From: Spirochaetota bacterium
GTDB lineage: Bacteria > Spirochaetota > Spirochaetia > Treponematales > UBA12059
Assembly: GCA_018262985.1 (NCBI GenBank)
Contig: JADFDI010000004.1
Coordinates: forward strand, 310,001-374,000
Reading direction: 5' to 3'
Length of the DNA stretch: 64,000 nt
Shown: piece by piece, positions 16,133-25,549 of the stretch
How the letters are laid out: each line of letters opens with the position of its first letter
Position numbering within the stretch: the first letter of the stretch is position 1
Translations under genes and position numbers: made by a program
The notes under the pieces: model-generated
The model's input: the letters and a program-made list of their open reading frames with translations, nothing else
Told to the model about the DNA's origin: nothing
The model's database searches: none

Positions 16133-17250
16133 CTTTGATTGCCGATTCTAGCGCCGAAAGCCCCGGCAAGTAAACCGGTTCCGGCGAGCGACGCATAAAG
16201 ATCGCGATACGCGGCCCACATCCGTTCGGCGGAAAACCGCGCTTCGAATCTGGCGCGCGCCGCCGCGCCGGCGCGGAGGCGTCCGGCGGGATCGTCGAAC
16301 CATGACCGCAGGGCCCGGGCGGCGTCTTTGACCGAATTGGCCACCACCGCGCCCACCTCTCCGTCGACGGCCTCGGGTATTCCGCCGACCGCCGACGCCA
16401 CGACCGGTTTACCGCAAGAGAGCGCCTCCAGGATCGACATGGGCAACCCCTCGTAGTCCGAGAACAGCACGAAGGCGTCGCACAGGTTCGCGTAGTCGCC
16501 CGCTTCGGGCAGCTCTCCGAGCAGGACCACGTTCGGAGGCAGGGCTCGCGGCACGGCGGAAGGCGGATCGCCGATCCAGAAGAACGCCGTGGCGTCCGGA
16601 TCGAAGGCCGAGGCCGTCTCGAGGAACAGGTCGAAGCGTTTGGGCGGCGCCAGACGGGCGATCGAGAGCACGACGAAACGGCCCTCCGACCGCGCCGCCA
16701 GCATGCGGTCGGCGGCCGCGCCGCCGGCTCGCCTCGCGAGCCGGTCGGTCGCCCCGTTGGGAATCGGGACGTGCGCGCCGGGCACGCCGGCGGCCACGAG
16801 GTTGCGCGCGTCGTACCCGGACACCGGCACGATCGCGCCGCAGCGGCGGGCCAGCAGCCGCTCCAGCGGCAAGAAGACGCGATGCGACTTCAAGATGGTG
16901 TCGAAGCCGTGGATGGTGTACACCACGCGTTTCGCGAGCCGTCCGGCCGCCACCCGACCGAGCACGCCGGCCTTCGAGGAGTGGAGGTGGATAACCTCGG
17001 GCTTCCAGGCGCGGTAGAGCGCCGCCAGTTCCAAGACGGCGAGGAAATCGTCCAGCGGGGAGATTTCCCGTCGGAGCCGCGTGAGCGGCCTTCGCTCGAC
17101 TCCCGGATCGAGCGCGTCCCACATCGGCCCCTCGGGCACCGACGCGACGGCGCACGCGTGCCCGTCCCGGACCGCGCGGTTCGCGAGCTCGACCACCACC
17201 CGCGGAGCGCCGCCCAGGTCCGCGTTCGTGACGACGTGGAGTATCCTCAC
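16129..17250 (-). CDS. GT4 family glycosyltransferase
   Basis: A 373-residue GT-B enzyme. It begins [20 protein letters not shown] (a typical GT4 N-terminus), has VIHLHSSKAGVLGRVA and YTIHGFD in the acceptor half and LSIARLAPPKRFDLFLE with FSDYEGLPMSILEALSCGKP (EX7E) in the donor half. It acts at the cytoplasmic face, adding an early sugar to the lipid-linked unit. GTG at 17250 is chosen because it starts the conserved fold and overlaps the LicD stop by GTGA. Donor and acceptor are unknown. Confidence 0.88.
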   Translation of the reverse strand: MRILHVVTNADLGGAPRVVVELANRAVRDGHACAVASVPEGPMWDALDPGVERRPLTRLRREISPLDDFLAVLELAALYRAWKPEVIHLHSSKAGVLGRVAAGRLAKRVVYTIHGFDTILKSHRVFLPLERLLARRCGAIVPVSGYDARNLVAAGVPGAHVPIPNGATDRLARRAGGAAADRMLAARSEGRFVVLSIARLAPPKRFDLFLETASAFDPDATAFFWIGDPPSAVPRALPPNVVLLGELPEAGDYANLCDAFVLFSDYEGLPMSILEALSCGKPVVASAVGGIPEAVDGEVGAVVANSVKDAARALRSWFDDPAGRLRAGAAARARFEARFSAERMWAAYRDLYASLAGTGLLAGAFGARIGNQR

Positions 17251-18173
17251 TCCCGCCCCCCGGCGGCGGCGCGCTTCTTCGCCTCGTAGTCCTCCCAGCG
17301 GAGAGCGGAAAAATGGGGATTGGGGCCGGTGATGAGGTAGCGGTTCACCGCATGGTCGACCCGCGCCGATTCCGGGGGCGGCGTCATGTAGTCCGGTCCG
17401 TACATCGTCGAGAGGTAGCGGTCCGGATCCGCCGGGCAGAGGAACTCCGCGTCCTCGAAGCGGATGCGCCCGAGGGGGAAGATCGCCTCCTCGGGCCAGG
17501 CTTCGCGCATCCACTCGAGCGGGTAGTCGTTCGCCCACACCGCCCCGCTCCGCTCCCCCCAGCGGAGGAAGGCCCGCGCGACGGGTCCGAGCCGCAGGAT
17601 GGGCCGCAGGAGCGCCTGCAGGAGCGCCCAGGCGCCGCTCCAGAGCTTGTGCTTGAGGGACCAGCCGCGCCGCGGCCAGTCGGGTTCGAGATCGTACGGC
17701 GGCAACAGGGCGAAGAGCTTCCTGAGCCGGTGTCTCCGCGCCGTCATCCTCGCCGCCGGAAAAATGTCGATCGGGATGCCCTGCGAATACGCGAAGGGGC
17801 CGCCGGGATCGTCCATGAAGCTGAAACGGTCGCGCAACTTCGCCCAGGCCACCGGATGCGCGGGGTCGGTTTCCTTCGTCTGGAGGAACACGTCGTACGG
17901 CAAGGCGCTCGGCGCCAGCTCGAGGAAGCGCCGGTAATCGGCGAGCGGCATCTTCACGTCGACGTCGTCGTCCCAGGGAATGAAGCCGCCGTGCCGCACC
18001 GCGCCGAGCAGGGTGCCCGAATCAAGCCAGTAGCGGAGCCCGGCCTCGCGGCAGATCCGGTCAAAGATCTTGAGCAGCCTGAGCATGACGAGCTGGCAGC
18101 TCCGGAGCACGGTATCGCCCTCCGGACGCCGGTCCGGAACGGCCGCGTCGAAATCCGGCGCCGCTCCACTCAT
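17247..18173 (-). CDS. licD: LicD-family phosphotransferase (first of two)
   Basis: A 308-residue protein with the LicD core: an N-terminal helix [20 protein letters not shown], then [17 protein letters not shown] and [11 protein letters not shown]. This is a nucleotidyltransferase-like fold carrying the acidic DDD metal site. LicD enzymes move phosphocholine, or related phospho-groups, from a CDP-carrier onto a glycan. The C-terminal half is lineage-specific, with [11 protein letters not shown]. It overlaps rmlA and the GT4 gene by 4 nt each. Together with the cytidylyltransferase at 45.8 kb it suggests phospho-decoration of the surface polymer. Substrate is inferred. Confidence 0.85.
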   Translation of the reverse strand: MSGAAPDFDAAVPDRRPEGDTVLRSCQLVMLRLLKIFDRICREAGLRYWLDSGTLLGAVRHGGFIPWDDDVDVKMPLADYRRFLELAPSALPYDVFLQTKETDPAHPVAWAKLRDRFSFMDDPGGPFAYSQGIPIDIFPAARMTARRHRLRKLFALLPPYDLEPDWPRRGWSLKHKLWSGAWALLQALLRPILRLGPVARAFLRWGERSGAVWANDYPLEWMREAWPEEAIFPLGRIRFEDAEFLCPADPDRYLSTMYGPDYMTPPPESARVDHAVNRYLITGPNPHFSALRWEDYEAKKRAAAGGRE

Positions 18174-19039
18174 CCGCGCGCCGCCACGCGGGCGAGGTAG
18201 GCTCCGTACGCGGTTTTTTCGTAGCGTCGCGCCTGGGCGCGGAGCCCCGCCTCGTCGAGCCAGCCTTTGTGGAAGGCGATCTCCTCGAGGCACGCGACGT
18301 AGAGCCCCTGGCGATTCTGGATGGTCTCGATGAAATTCGCCGCCTCGAGCAGGTCGCGCGGATTCCCCGTGTCGAGCCACGCGAAGCCGCGGCCGAGCGT
18401 CTCGACCGAGAGCCGTCCCGCTTCGAGGTAGGCATTGTTCACGCTCGTGATCTCGATCTCGCCACGCGCCGACGGCTTCACCCCGGCGGCGACGCGAACC
18501 ACCTCGTTGTCGTAGAAGTAGAGGCCCGGCACCGCGTAGTTGGATTTCGGCGCCGCGGGCTTCTCCTCGATGGAAAGCGCCTTGCCGCCCGGCCCGATCT
18601 CGACGACGCCGTAGGCGCGCGGGTCTTCCACATAATAACCGAATATGGTGGCGCCCTCGGTCCGGCCCGCGGCTCGCTCCAGCACGGCGCTGAAGCCCTG
18701 TCCGTAGAAAATGTTGTCGCCGAGCACCAGCGCCACGGGGTCCTTGCCGATGAAATCACGTCCCACGATGAAGGCGTCGGCGAGCCCCCGCGGACTTTCC
18801 TGCACCGCGTACGAAACCTCGAGCCCGATCGCGCGTCCGTCGCCGAGCAGCTCGCGGAAGCCCCCGATGTCCCGAGGCGACGAGATGACGAGGATCTCGC
18901 GGATGCCCGCCAGCATCAGGGTCGACAGCGGGTAGTAGATCATGGGCTTGTCGTACACCGGTAGCATCTGCTTCGACACCGCCACCGTCGCGGGGAACAG
19001 GCGCGTCGCCGTTCCGCCGGCGAGAATTATGCCTTTCAT
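18170..19039 (-). CDS. rmlA: Glucose-1-phosphate thymidylyltransferase (first copy)
   Basis: A 290-residue RmlA. It starts [18 protein letters not shown] with [31 protein letters not shown] and [19 protein letters not shown]. It makes dTDP-glucose from glucose-1-phosphate and dTTP, the first step to dTDP-L-rhamnose and other dTDP-deoxysugars. ATG at 19039 has GGGAG 8 nt upstream; the in-frame ATGs further up lack one. The G-T-x-T-R loop (GTATRL) differs slightly from the usual GSGTRL found in the second copy at 62.3 kb. It is coupled to licD by ATGA. Confidence 0.92.
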   Translation of the reverse strand: MKGIILAGGTATRLFPATVAVSKQMLPVYDKPMIYYPLSTLMLAGIREILVISSPRDIGGFRELLGDGRAIGLEVSYAVQESPRGLADAFIVGRDFIGKDPVALVLGDNIFYGQGFSAVLERAAGRTEGATIFGYYVEDPRAYGVVEIGPGGKALSIEEKPAAPKSNYAVPGLYFYDNEVVRVAAGVKPSARGEIEITSVNNAYLEAGRLSVETLGRGFAWLDTGNPRDLLEAANFIETIQNRQGLYVACLEEIAFHKGWLDEAGLRAQARRYEKTAYGAYLARVAARG

Positions 19040-19096
19040 GGTTTCGGCTCCCATCATGAATTTTTACGTCGCCGGCCGCTCGCCGCAGCCCGCCGA

Positions 19097-20317
19097 TCAG
19101 GATCGCTCCATCAGGAAATCCGCGACGCGCGCGCCGGCTTCGCCGCGATGGCTCCACGCCTCGTCGCGCGCTTCCGCGATGGCCGCCGAGACCGTCGCAT
19201 CGCATCGGACCGAGGCGATCAGATCGGCTATTCGCGGGAAGTCGTCGTCGTGGAGCTCCCGCCCGATCCGCTCGACCGTCCGGAATTTCCACGGCCGTCC
19301 TCCGACGTCGCTCGCGTCGTAGGGACGCGGATCGAAATCCCGGACGGCGTACAGCACGGGACGACCGAACAGGAACGCGAAGTCGAAGATGATTCCGGAA
19401 AAGTCCGAGATCATGACGTCCGCCCGCGAGAGGGACCGCAGGTTCTCCCTGTCGAAATCCCACCATACGTTGGGGTAAGGCTCGAGCGACGCCCGCAGCC
19501 CGTCGAGCAGCGGCGCTTCCGATATCGTCGATTGGGGATGCGGACGCACGATGACCCCGACTCCGCTCCGGGCAAGCGGCTCCAGCAGCCTCGTTCCATG
19601 CCGCGCGAGGAGGCCGCTCGGTCCCCACGAGGGCGAAACCAGGACGGTCGTACCGGCGCGCGGCTCCGAACGCGAAGCGGCGAGCTCCGACGCGTAAACG
19701 TCGAGGTAGGTCGAGCCGACCGCGCGCAGCTCCTTGGCGGGCAGGCCGCGCTTGGCTTCGAGCTCCCGGATGGCCTGCGCCTGGTACTCGCCGGACAACA
19801 GGACCGAATCGAAATAGTCGAGTCCGAAAAGCCGGTACGACGTGGCGTCGTCCACGGCGTGCAGGATGTGCGCGTAATGCCCGACCCCTCGCGAGCGCTT
19901 GAACTGGTAAACGTCGAGTCCCGGCGTGGTGGTAAGGCATACCTGGGCCTCGAGCACGCGCATTCGAGCCCACGCGGCGTTTCCGCTTCCGATATACGAG
20001 GCCTTGAGCTTCGAGTAACCCGCGGTCAGACCCGGGTCGGACTCCTCCATCGAAAGGTAGCGCGCTTCGACGCCCCTCCGTTCGAGTTCCTCGACCACCG
20101 GCTTGAAGACGTTCCAGTATCGGGCGCCTTCCGAATGCAGGACTATCCGGGCGCGTTCCGCGCCCGTGACCCGTACGGAAACGGAGGGCGAGCGGGCGAA
20201 GCGCCCCTTCAGCCACACCCAGAAATGCTTGGCGAAGAAGTATACGGTCGTCGCCAATCCGACGGCGATGGAAAACAGGGCGCTGCCCGTGCCCGGGTCG
20301 ACGTAGAGCGGATTCAT
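19097..20317 (-). CDS. CDP-glycerol:polyglycerophosphate glycerophosphotransferase family (TagF/TagB-like)
   Basis: A 406-residue protein. An N-terminal membrane-associated helix (SALFSIAVGLATTVYFFAKH, 12-31) precedes a GT-B-like body. HPQSTI and VMISDFSGIIFDFAFLFGRP are the Glyphos_transf family marks, with the conserved acid site in SDFSGIIFDF. In Gram-positives such enzymes build wall teichoic acids from CDP-glycerol or CDP-ribitol; in Gram-negatives relatives build capsule polyol-phosphate polymers. The start overlaps the stop of the YidC-phosphatase fusion by ATGA. This supports a glycerol- or polyol-phosphate-containing polymer. Confidence 0.85.
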   Translation of the reverse strand: MNPLYVDPGTGSALFSIAVGLATTVYFFAKHFWVWLKGRFARSPSVSVRVTGAERARIVLHSEGARYWNVFKPVVEELERRGVEARYLSMEESDPGLTAGYSKLKASYIGSGNAAWARMRVLEAQVCLTTTPGLDVYQFKRSRGVGHYAHILHAVDDATSYRLFGLDYFDSVLLSGEYQAQAIRELEAKRGLPAKELRAVGSTYLDVYASELAASRSEPRAGTTVLVSPSWGPSGLLARHGTRLLEPLARSGVGVIVRPHPQSTISEAPLLDGLRASLEPYPNVWWDFDRENLRSLSRADVMISDFSGIIFDFAFLFGRPVLYAVRDFDPRPYDASDVGGRPWKFRTVERIGRELHDDDFPRIADLIASVRCDATVSAAIAEARDEAWSHRGEAGARVADFLMERS

Positions 20318-23004
20318 CGCGCGTAGTCCCAGTTCGCCTCGACGAAAATATCGTCCTTCACGACGATCAGGTTTTCGGGGCCGAAATCGAAGATATTCCG
20401 TTTCTGGTCGGACGGATCGTACAGGGGCTTGTCGACGACCGTCACGTTCTCGCCAGGGGCCAGCGTCCGGAACGGCCGTCCCGTGAACGGGTTCGCGGCG
20501 CGTCCGATCGACGCCGTCGCGATGGCCGGGGTGTCCGCGTTGGTCCGGAACGAACGGTCGACGGTGAAATCGGAATCCGAGCCGAAATCCTTGACCATGA
20601 GCAGCGGATTGAAACCGGGAGCGCTGGTCGGATCGCGCTCGAAACCGGCGAACTCCGGCAGCGTAAGGTCCGCCCCGTGGTCGGCCACGACGACGATCCG
20701 GGTGTTGTCGTACACGCCTTCGGCCCGGAGCTTGTCGAGGAAGCGCCCGATCATGCGGAGCGACGCGGCGTTCACCCGATAGGTCCGCTCGGTGAAGTCG
20801 TCGGCGAAGCGCGGCGCGTCGGGTCGCCGCGGGTTCCTCGAGGGCACCCAGCCATCGGCGTCGAGGACCGCCGAGTCGTGCGCCGTGTCGTTGACCATGA
20901 GCGCGAACGAGTCAGCCCCGTCGTCGACCGCGACCAGCTCGGGCAGGTAGTCGAGCGCAGCGTACTTGTCGATGAAATCCGCGTACTCGTCCGGCGCGTA
21001 TCGCGAGTCCCACCATTTCCCTTGATCGTAGATGCCGTAGCGGAGCGGCGTCGGGGCCAGCTTGAGGAGGGAGAAGCGGATCAGGCACCTTTCGACGCGG
21101 GCCGTCGGATCGACGGCCATGTCGTGCTCCTCCAGCCAACGCTGGGTGTGGCGGCCCGTCAGGTTGAAGGCGCTGACTCCGGAATACTGCCGGAATATCG
21201 TATTGTCGGGCACCCAGCTGTAATTGGCCCAGGAAGCGTCGGTGACGACGCTGCGCCATCCCGCCTCGGCGAAAAACCGCGGCATGACCGCCAGCGCCTC
21301 GTTGTGCTTCGACACGAGCGCTTCGTCGGAGCGGGCGTTGATGGCTTCCGGCGTGTACTCGTAGCCTCCGTAAAGGGGTGGGGCGCCCGCGAGCGTGTGC
21401 GGATTGAACGAGAGCGTGTTCGGATACCAGGTGAAGCCGCGGTATTTTTCGGCCAGGACCGGGTCGTCCTCCATGGCGTGGCTCACGAAGGCTCCGATCC
21501 CGCGGTCGAGCATGATGACGAGGACGTTCCGCCCTTTCCTCGTAAGCGTGTACGCGGGTTCGATTTCGCCGGCGCTCGACTCGAACCTGTCCGACGAGCG
21601 GATCTCGCGCAACTCCGCGAGGCCTGTCGATATGGCGTAGGCCTTCGCGCCCGTGGTCGCCGCCAGCCCGACGAGGCACAGGGCCGCGACCGCCGACACG
21701 AGGCGCGGTTTCCGCAAGCGGATCAGCGCCACGACCGCGGCCGCGGCGCCGAGCAGCGCCGCCAGGTTCGCGGCGCTCATCGCCTTCGTTTCGCGGAGCA
21801 CGCCGGCGTTCTGGAAAAGCAGCTGGGGGGAAATCGCCCCGTAGCTCCCGCCGAACGCGAACACGTTCACGAAGGCCCCGGCGGCCAGGACCGCGAACGC
21901 CGCGGCGAGGCCGGCGCGGGCCTTCGCTCCGACCAGTGCGTAGAGCAAGGCAGGCCAGAGGAGGAACAGGCCCGCCGATTCAGCGAAAGCGCGGCCGATG
22001 AAGTCGGCGGGCCCGCGCGTCGCGCCCGCGAAGGAGAATTCCTGCGGGGAGCTGCCTATCAGGGCCGAAGGCACCGCGAGGCCCGCCAAGGCCGTCAGGG
22101 CGAGCGCGGACAGGATGAAGACGCCGAAGGATTCCCTGGCGCTCCGGAATCCCGGCGCGATGATCCGGTCGAGCAGACGGCGGCCCAGCGCCGCGAGCAG
22201 CGGCGCCGCGAGCACGAGGCCCGCGAGCGCGACGACGACGAGCCGCTTGCGGGCGGTGGTGTCGAGGACGAACAAGGCCGCGCCGACTGCCCCCGCCGAG
22301 AGCATCGCCATGACCGCCCAGAACGCGACGAGCGGGCGCTTCAGCCGGTAGAAGACGTTCTTGGCGAGCGAGAACAGGTTGTTCAGCGTCCAGTACAGCA
22401 CCAGGCCCGACGGGGACATGTACAGCAGCGCCAGGAAGATCGCGGCCATGCCGTAGAGCTGGACTTTCTCGCGGACCGGGAGACCGCGCGCGTACACCGC
22501 GGACGCGGCCAGGTTGATCAGGGTCATGACGATCGGCAGGAGGTTGACCGCGACGCTGCCGAAGCTCACAAGCCCGTCCGGCTTCGAAAGATCGCACAGG
22601 AACCAGAAACCGCGACCGGACAGCTCCGGCAGCGACGAAAGGAACGAGTACGCCGCGATGAAGAACGGCACCTGCAGGAACAACCCGAAGCTGCTCCGGA
22701 GCGCGTAGATCGGGTGGTAGTGGTTCTGCCGGTAGTAGGTCGACAGGATCATCAAGCGCTCGTCGCCCCTGAACACCGCCTTGATGTCGTCGACCTTGGG
22801 CTGGAGCCGCTTCCTCGTCTCGCGCTCCAGCGCCTGGAGCCGTTCGGCACGCGCGTACAGCGGCAAGGTCAGGACGTTCACGGCCAAGCTGACGCCCGCG
22901 ATGGCAAGTCCGGTGCTGTGCGTCACTCGCGAGAACAGCAGGTAGACCAGCTCGATGATCCCTTCGATCGGAAAGATGACGAGGTTCTGGAATAGATCAC
23001 CCAC
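20314..23004 (-). CDS. YidC/Oxa1-like domain fused to alkaline-phosphatase-superfamily (sulfatase/LtaS-like) domain
   Basis: An 896-residue membrane protein of unusual architecture. Residues 1-222 are YidC/Oxa1-like: LTLPLY (45-50), LQPKVDDIKAVFRGDERLM (67-85), LFLQVPFFIAAYSFLSSL and PSGLVLYWTLNNLFSL (198-213). The groove arginine of insertases is Asn43 here. About six more helices follow to residue 455. Residues 488-896 are an alkaline-phosphatase-superfamily domain: VIMLD with Asp500, HTLAG with candidate nucleophile Thr537, His709 and ADHGAD with Asp775-His776. LTA synthases and phosphoglycerol or phosphoethanolamine transferases share this fold. I infer a periplasmic phospho-group transferase on a YidC-type scaffold. 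It overlaps both neighbours. Confidence 0.8.
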   Translation of the reverse strand: MGDLFQNLVIFPIEGIIELVYLLFSRVTHSTGLAIAGVSLAVNVLTLPLYARAERLQALERETRKRLQPKVDDIKAVFRGDERLMILSTYYRQNHYHPIYALRSSFGLFLQVPFFIAAYSFLSSLPELSGRGFWFLCDLSKPDGLVSFGSVAVNLLPIVMTLINLAASAVYARGLPVREKVQLYGMAAIFLALLYMSPSGLVLYWTLNNLFSLAKNVFYRLKRPLVAFWAVMAMLSAGAVGAALFVLDTTARKRLVVVALAGLVLAAPLLAALGRRLLDRIIAPGFRSARESFGVFILSALALTALAGLAVPSALIGSSPQEFSFAGATRGPADFIGRAFAESAGLFLLWPALLYALVGAKARAGLAAAFAVLAAGAFVNVFAFGGSYGAISPQLLFQNAGVLRETKAMSAANLAALLGAAAAVVALIRLRKPRLVSAVAALCLVGLAATTGAKAYAISTGLAELREIRSSDRFESSAGEIEPAYTLTRKGRNVLVIMLDRGIGAFVSHAMEDDPVLAEKYRGFTWYPNTLSFNPHTLAGAPPLYGGYEYTPEAINARSDEALVSKHNEALAVMPRFFAEAGWRSVVTDASWANYSWVPDNTIFRQYSGVSAFNLTGRHTQRWLEEHDMAVDPTARVERCLIRFSLLKLAPTPLRYGIYDQGKWWDSRYAPDEYADFIDKYAALDYLPELVAVDDGADSFALMVNDTAHDSAVLDADGWVPSRNPRRPDAPRFADDFTERTYRVNAASLRMIGRFLDKLRAEGVYDNTRIVVVADHGADLTLPEFAGFERDPTSAPGFNPLLMVKDFGSDSDFTVDRSFRTNADTPAIATASIGRAANPFTGRPFRTLAPGENVTVVDKPLYDPSDQKRNIFDFGPENLIVVKDDIFVEANWDYAR

Positions 23005-23851
23005 GGGCTCGACTCCGGTTGGCGAGGACTCTCGAAATGCGATTGACCAACGATTTCGTCCGGAACCGTCTGGCCACGAACCGGAAGCCGATATCGTACG
23101 CGCGCGCGATCGGTCCAGGAGCGCGAAGAACGCGCCCGCGACGGAGCAGGTACATCTCCCTGATGCCGAGGGCGTGGAAGGCGACGGGTCGAGCCGATAC
23201 CGGTCTATCGATGACGTTTCCGATACCGTCGAGATAGGGGTTGCCGGGATACCGGTACGGAGGACATGAGTAGAAGCCGTCGGCGAACGTTACCGCGACG
23301 CCGCGCTCCCGCTTCGCGAGCCGCGCCATCGCGACGTCGCACGCGCCCGCGAGCTCGGGATGCTCGGCCGGCCAGCCGCCGATGATCGCGGGAATCGCGG
23401 GAGCGAGCGCCTCGACCAAGGCGCCCGAGAGCGCGAAGCCGGGCCCGCCGGCCGGAAAGATCAGGCGTTCGCCGTCGATCGCCGTCTGGCCGCAATGCCC
23501 GCCGATCAAGAGCTCCATTCCCGGGTCGAATCCGGCAAGCAGCGCGCGGAGATTGTCGGCGTACACGTAGGCATCGCACCCGGTCAGGAAATACCACGAG
23601 GCGCCCGGAAAGCGCTTTCGCAATTCCAGGAGACCGAGGAACTGTTTCTCGTGGGCCGAGGCGTAATCCTCGCCCACATTCGGCCCGAGGGAGACCATCC
23701 GCAGCTCCGGATCGGATTTCCAGCCGCCGATGAGCAGCGCGTTCGGGAAATCGCGGAGCCAGGTCTCCTGCACCGACAAGGCCCGTTCGCGCAGGTTGAG
23801 GGCCGACGTGAACACGCCGACGGCGATATCCTCGATCGAAAGCTCCTTCAA
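22997..23851 (-). CDS. Fringe/GT31-like glycosyltransferase
   Basis: A protein of about 284 residues with a GT-A layout like Fringe/beta-1,3-galactosyltransferases. It has VGVFTSALNLRERALSVQET at the N-terminus, YFLTGCDAYVYADNL (in place of the usual DDDT metal site), FPAGGPGFALSGALVEALAP (the Gly-rich acceptor loop) and a basic C-terminal tail. Start is uncertain: TTG at 23851 overlaps the LicD stop (TTGA) but the GGGGGAG site is only 2 nt away; GTG at residue 13 is an alternative. It overlaps the YidC fusion by 8 nt. It probably adds a hexose to the glycan. Confidence 0.72.
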   Translation of the reverse strand: MKELSIEDIAVGVFTSALNLRERALSVQETWLRDFPNALLIGGWKSDPELRMVSLGPNVGEDYASAHEKQFLGLLELRKRFPGASWYFLTGCDAYVYADNLRALLAGFDPGMELLIGGHCGQTAIDGERLIFPAGGPGFALSGALVEALAPAIPAIIGGWPAEHPELAGACDVAMARLAKRERGVAVTFADGFYSCPPYRYPGNPYLDGIGNVIDRPVSARPVAFHALGIREMYLLRRGRVLRAPGPIARAYDIGFRFVARRFRTKSLVNRISRVLANRSRARG

Positions 23852-24738
23852 TTCTCCCCCGCCTTTCCGGAGGGGCGCTTCTCCCACTCCAAGCCGCTCC
23901 AGTGCGGATTCGGTCCGATCGGGTAGATGGCACCCACCGCGTGCTCGCTTTTCCGTCGTTCCTCGGGCGGGGGTTTCATGTAGTCGCCGAAGTAATCGGA
24001 GAGGTAGCGGTGCGGATCCGCGGGGCCGCGAAAATCTGCGTCCTCGAAGCGGATATCCTTGAGAGGGAACACCACCTCGTCGGGGAAGCGGTTCCGCCAC
24101 CGGATCGGCGGCTCGTACGCCCAGGCGCTCGCTCCCTTCCCGAACCAGGCGGCGACCGCGCGTCCGACAGGGCCGATCCTCGTCACGGCGATGAAGGCGA
24201 ACTGCGCCGCGGCGATCAGCGCGCGCTTCAAGTTGCTCTTGAGCGGAAGGGATTTTTCCGGGAGTTCCGGGCGCTTCGAGAGCGGCGGCAAGAGCGAATA
24301 GAAACCTCTGAAGGCGTGCTGGCGTTCCGTCTCCTTCACCGCGGGGAAGACGTCGATGAATATCGCCTGCGAATACGGGTAGGGACCGGTTTCCTCGACA
24401 AGGTGGCTGTAGCGGTCGCGGATCTTGACCCAGGGGCAGGAAAACCCGGGATCCGTCTCCGGCGTCTGGAAGAACATGTCGAAGGGAAGCTCGGCCGCCG
24501 CCAATGCGACGAAGCGGTCGTAGTCCTCCTTCGGCATGAGGACGTCCACGTCGTCGTCCCAGGGGATGAAGCCTCCGTGACGCACCGCGCCGAGCAGGGT
24601 GCCGGCGTCGAGCCAATAGCGGAGCCCGTTCCGTTCGCATATGACGTGGAAGGCTTTGAGGAGGCGCAGCATGACGAGCTGCGCCTGCCTGAGCGGAGTG
24701 TCGCCCCGGAGCCGATCTTCGGGTAGGTCCTCAAGCAT
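23848..24738 (-). CDS. licD: LicD-family phosphotransferase (second of two)
   Basis: A 296-residue LicD protein with [37 protein letters not shown] and [11 protein letters not shown], then YSQAIFIDVFP. It is plainly a paralogue of the gene at 17.2 kb; even the end motif IGPNPHWSGL matches GPNPHFSAL there. Two LicDs in one locus usually mean two acceptor sugars or two phospho-substituents. It overlaps the Fringe-like gene by 4 nt and the GT2 gene by 8 nt. Activity and donor are inferred from the family and from the CMP-transferase at 45.8 kb. Confidence 0.85.
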   Translation of the reverse strand: MLEDLPEDRLRGDTPLRQAQLVMLRLLKAFHVICERNGLRYWLDAGTLLGAVRHGGFIPWDDDVDVLMPKEDYDRFVALAAAELPFDMFFQTPETDPGFSCPWVKIRDRYSHLVEETGPYPYSQAIFIDVFPAVKETERQHAFRGFYSLLPPLSKRPELPEKSLPLKSNLKRALIAAAQFAFIAVTRIGPVGRAVAAWFGKGASAWAYEPPIRWRNRFPDEVVFPLKDIRFEDADFRGPADPHRYLSDYFGDYMKPPPEERRKSEHAVGAIYPIGPNPHWSGLEWEKRPSGKAGEN

Positions 24739-25549
24739 CGCGCCTCCCTCCGAAGATCGCCTTGCGGATGTTCTTGTAGAGGGATTTCGGGAAAAGACCG
24801 ACCGCGATCGGCTTGATCACGTAGAGGAGTCCGGCGGGCATCAGCCCGAGACGCCTGAAACCGCGCCATCGGACCCGCGCCTCGGTCAGGGCGAAGCGGA
24901 ATTTCCGCTTCCGGTACGAGTCGATTTCCTCGCGATACTCGAACAGCCTCTCGGGTAGGTTCGCGCCGGGCAGGCCGGCGGCGTGCAGGCGCATGAAAAG
25001 GTCGTAGTCCTCGGAGCGGCCGATGGCGGGGTCCGCGTCATAGCCGCCGACCGCCGCGAGCGAGGCGGCGCGAAAGACGACGGTTGGGTGCGCGTAGGGA
25101 CTCCGGAGCAGGAAATCACGGGCCGCCGGACGTTCCGGATAGTCGATGCCGCCCCAGATTCCCGAGCCGTCGAAAAGCGCGATCGAGCAGCCGCAGAAGG
25201 CGTACTCCGGATGGGCGTCAAGGAACGCGATCTGCTTCCCGAGCCGGTCCGGTCGCGAAACATCGTCGCCGTCCATCCGCGCGAGGTATCCGCCGCGCGC
25301 GGCGGAGCGGCAGCGGTCGAGGGTCGCCGACAAGCCCGAGTTCCGCCCGTTCCGCAGCACGACGACCCGCGGATCGGCCCGAGCCAGACGCTCGAGCGCC
25401 GCAAACGTTCCGTCGCTCGACCCATCGTCGCAGACGACGAGCTCCAGGTCCTCGAAATCCTGCGCGAGCATCGATTCGACGGCGGCGGCGACGGTGCCTT
25501 CGCAGTTGTAGGCGCCCATTATCACCGATACGCGCGGAGCCGGGTTCAT
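24731..25549 (-). CDS. GT2 family glycosyltransferase
   Basis: A 272-residue GT-A enzyme. RVSVIMGAYNCEGTVAAAVE opens the nucleotide-binding fold, DDGSSDGT follows, and ARMDGDDVSRPDRLGKQI carries the DxD metal site; SEDYDLFMRL holds the likely catalytic base region. Such GT2 proteins transfer Glc, GlcNAc or Rha in O-antigen or capsule synthesis at the cytoplasmic face. The start (ATG 25549) overlaps the fucosyltransferase stop by ATGA. The basic C-terminal tail may touch the membrane. Confidence 0.9.
   Translation of the reverse strand: MNPAPRVSVIMGAYNCEGTVAAAVESMLAQDFEDLELVVCDDGSSDGTFAALERLARADPRVVVLRNGRNSGLSATLDRCRSAARGGYLARMDGDDVSRPDRLGKQIAFLDAHPEYAFCGCSIALFDGSGIWGGIDYPERPAARDFLLRSPYAHPTVVFRAASLAAVGGYDADPAIGRSEDYDLFMRLHAAGLPGANLPERLFEYREEIDSYRKRKFRFALTEARVRWRGFRRLGLMPAGLLYVIKPIAVGLFPKSLYKNIRKAIFGGRRDA

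Noticed and set aside
20314-23004. Assembly chimera as the cause of the YidC-phosphatase fusion
   Set aside because: The frame is continuous over 896 codons with steady codon use and membrane-helix linker, and both ends overlap neighbours in the operon, so a true fusion is the simpler reading.
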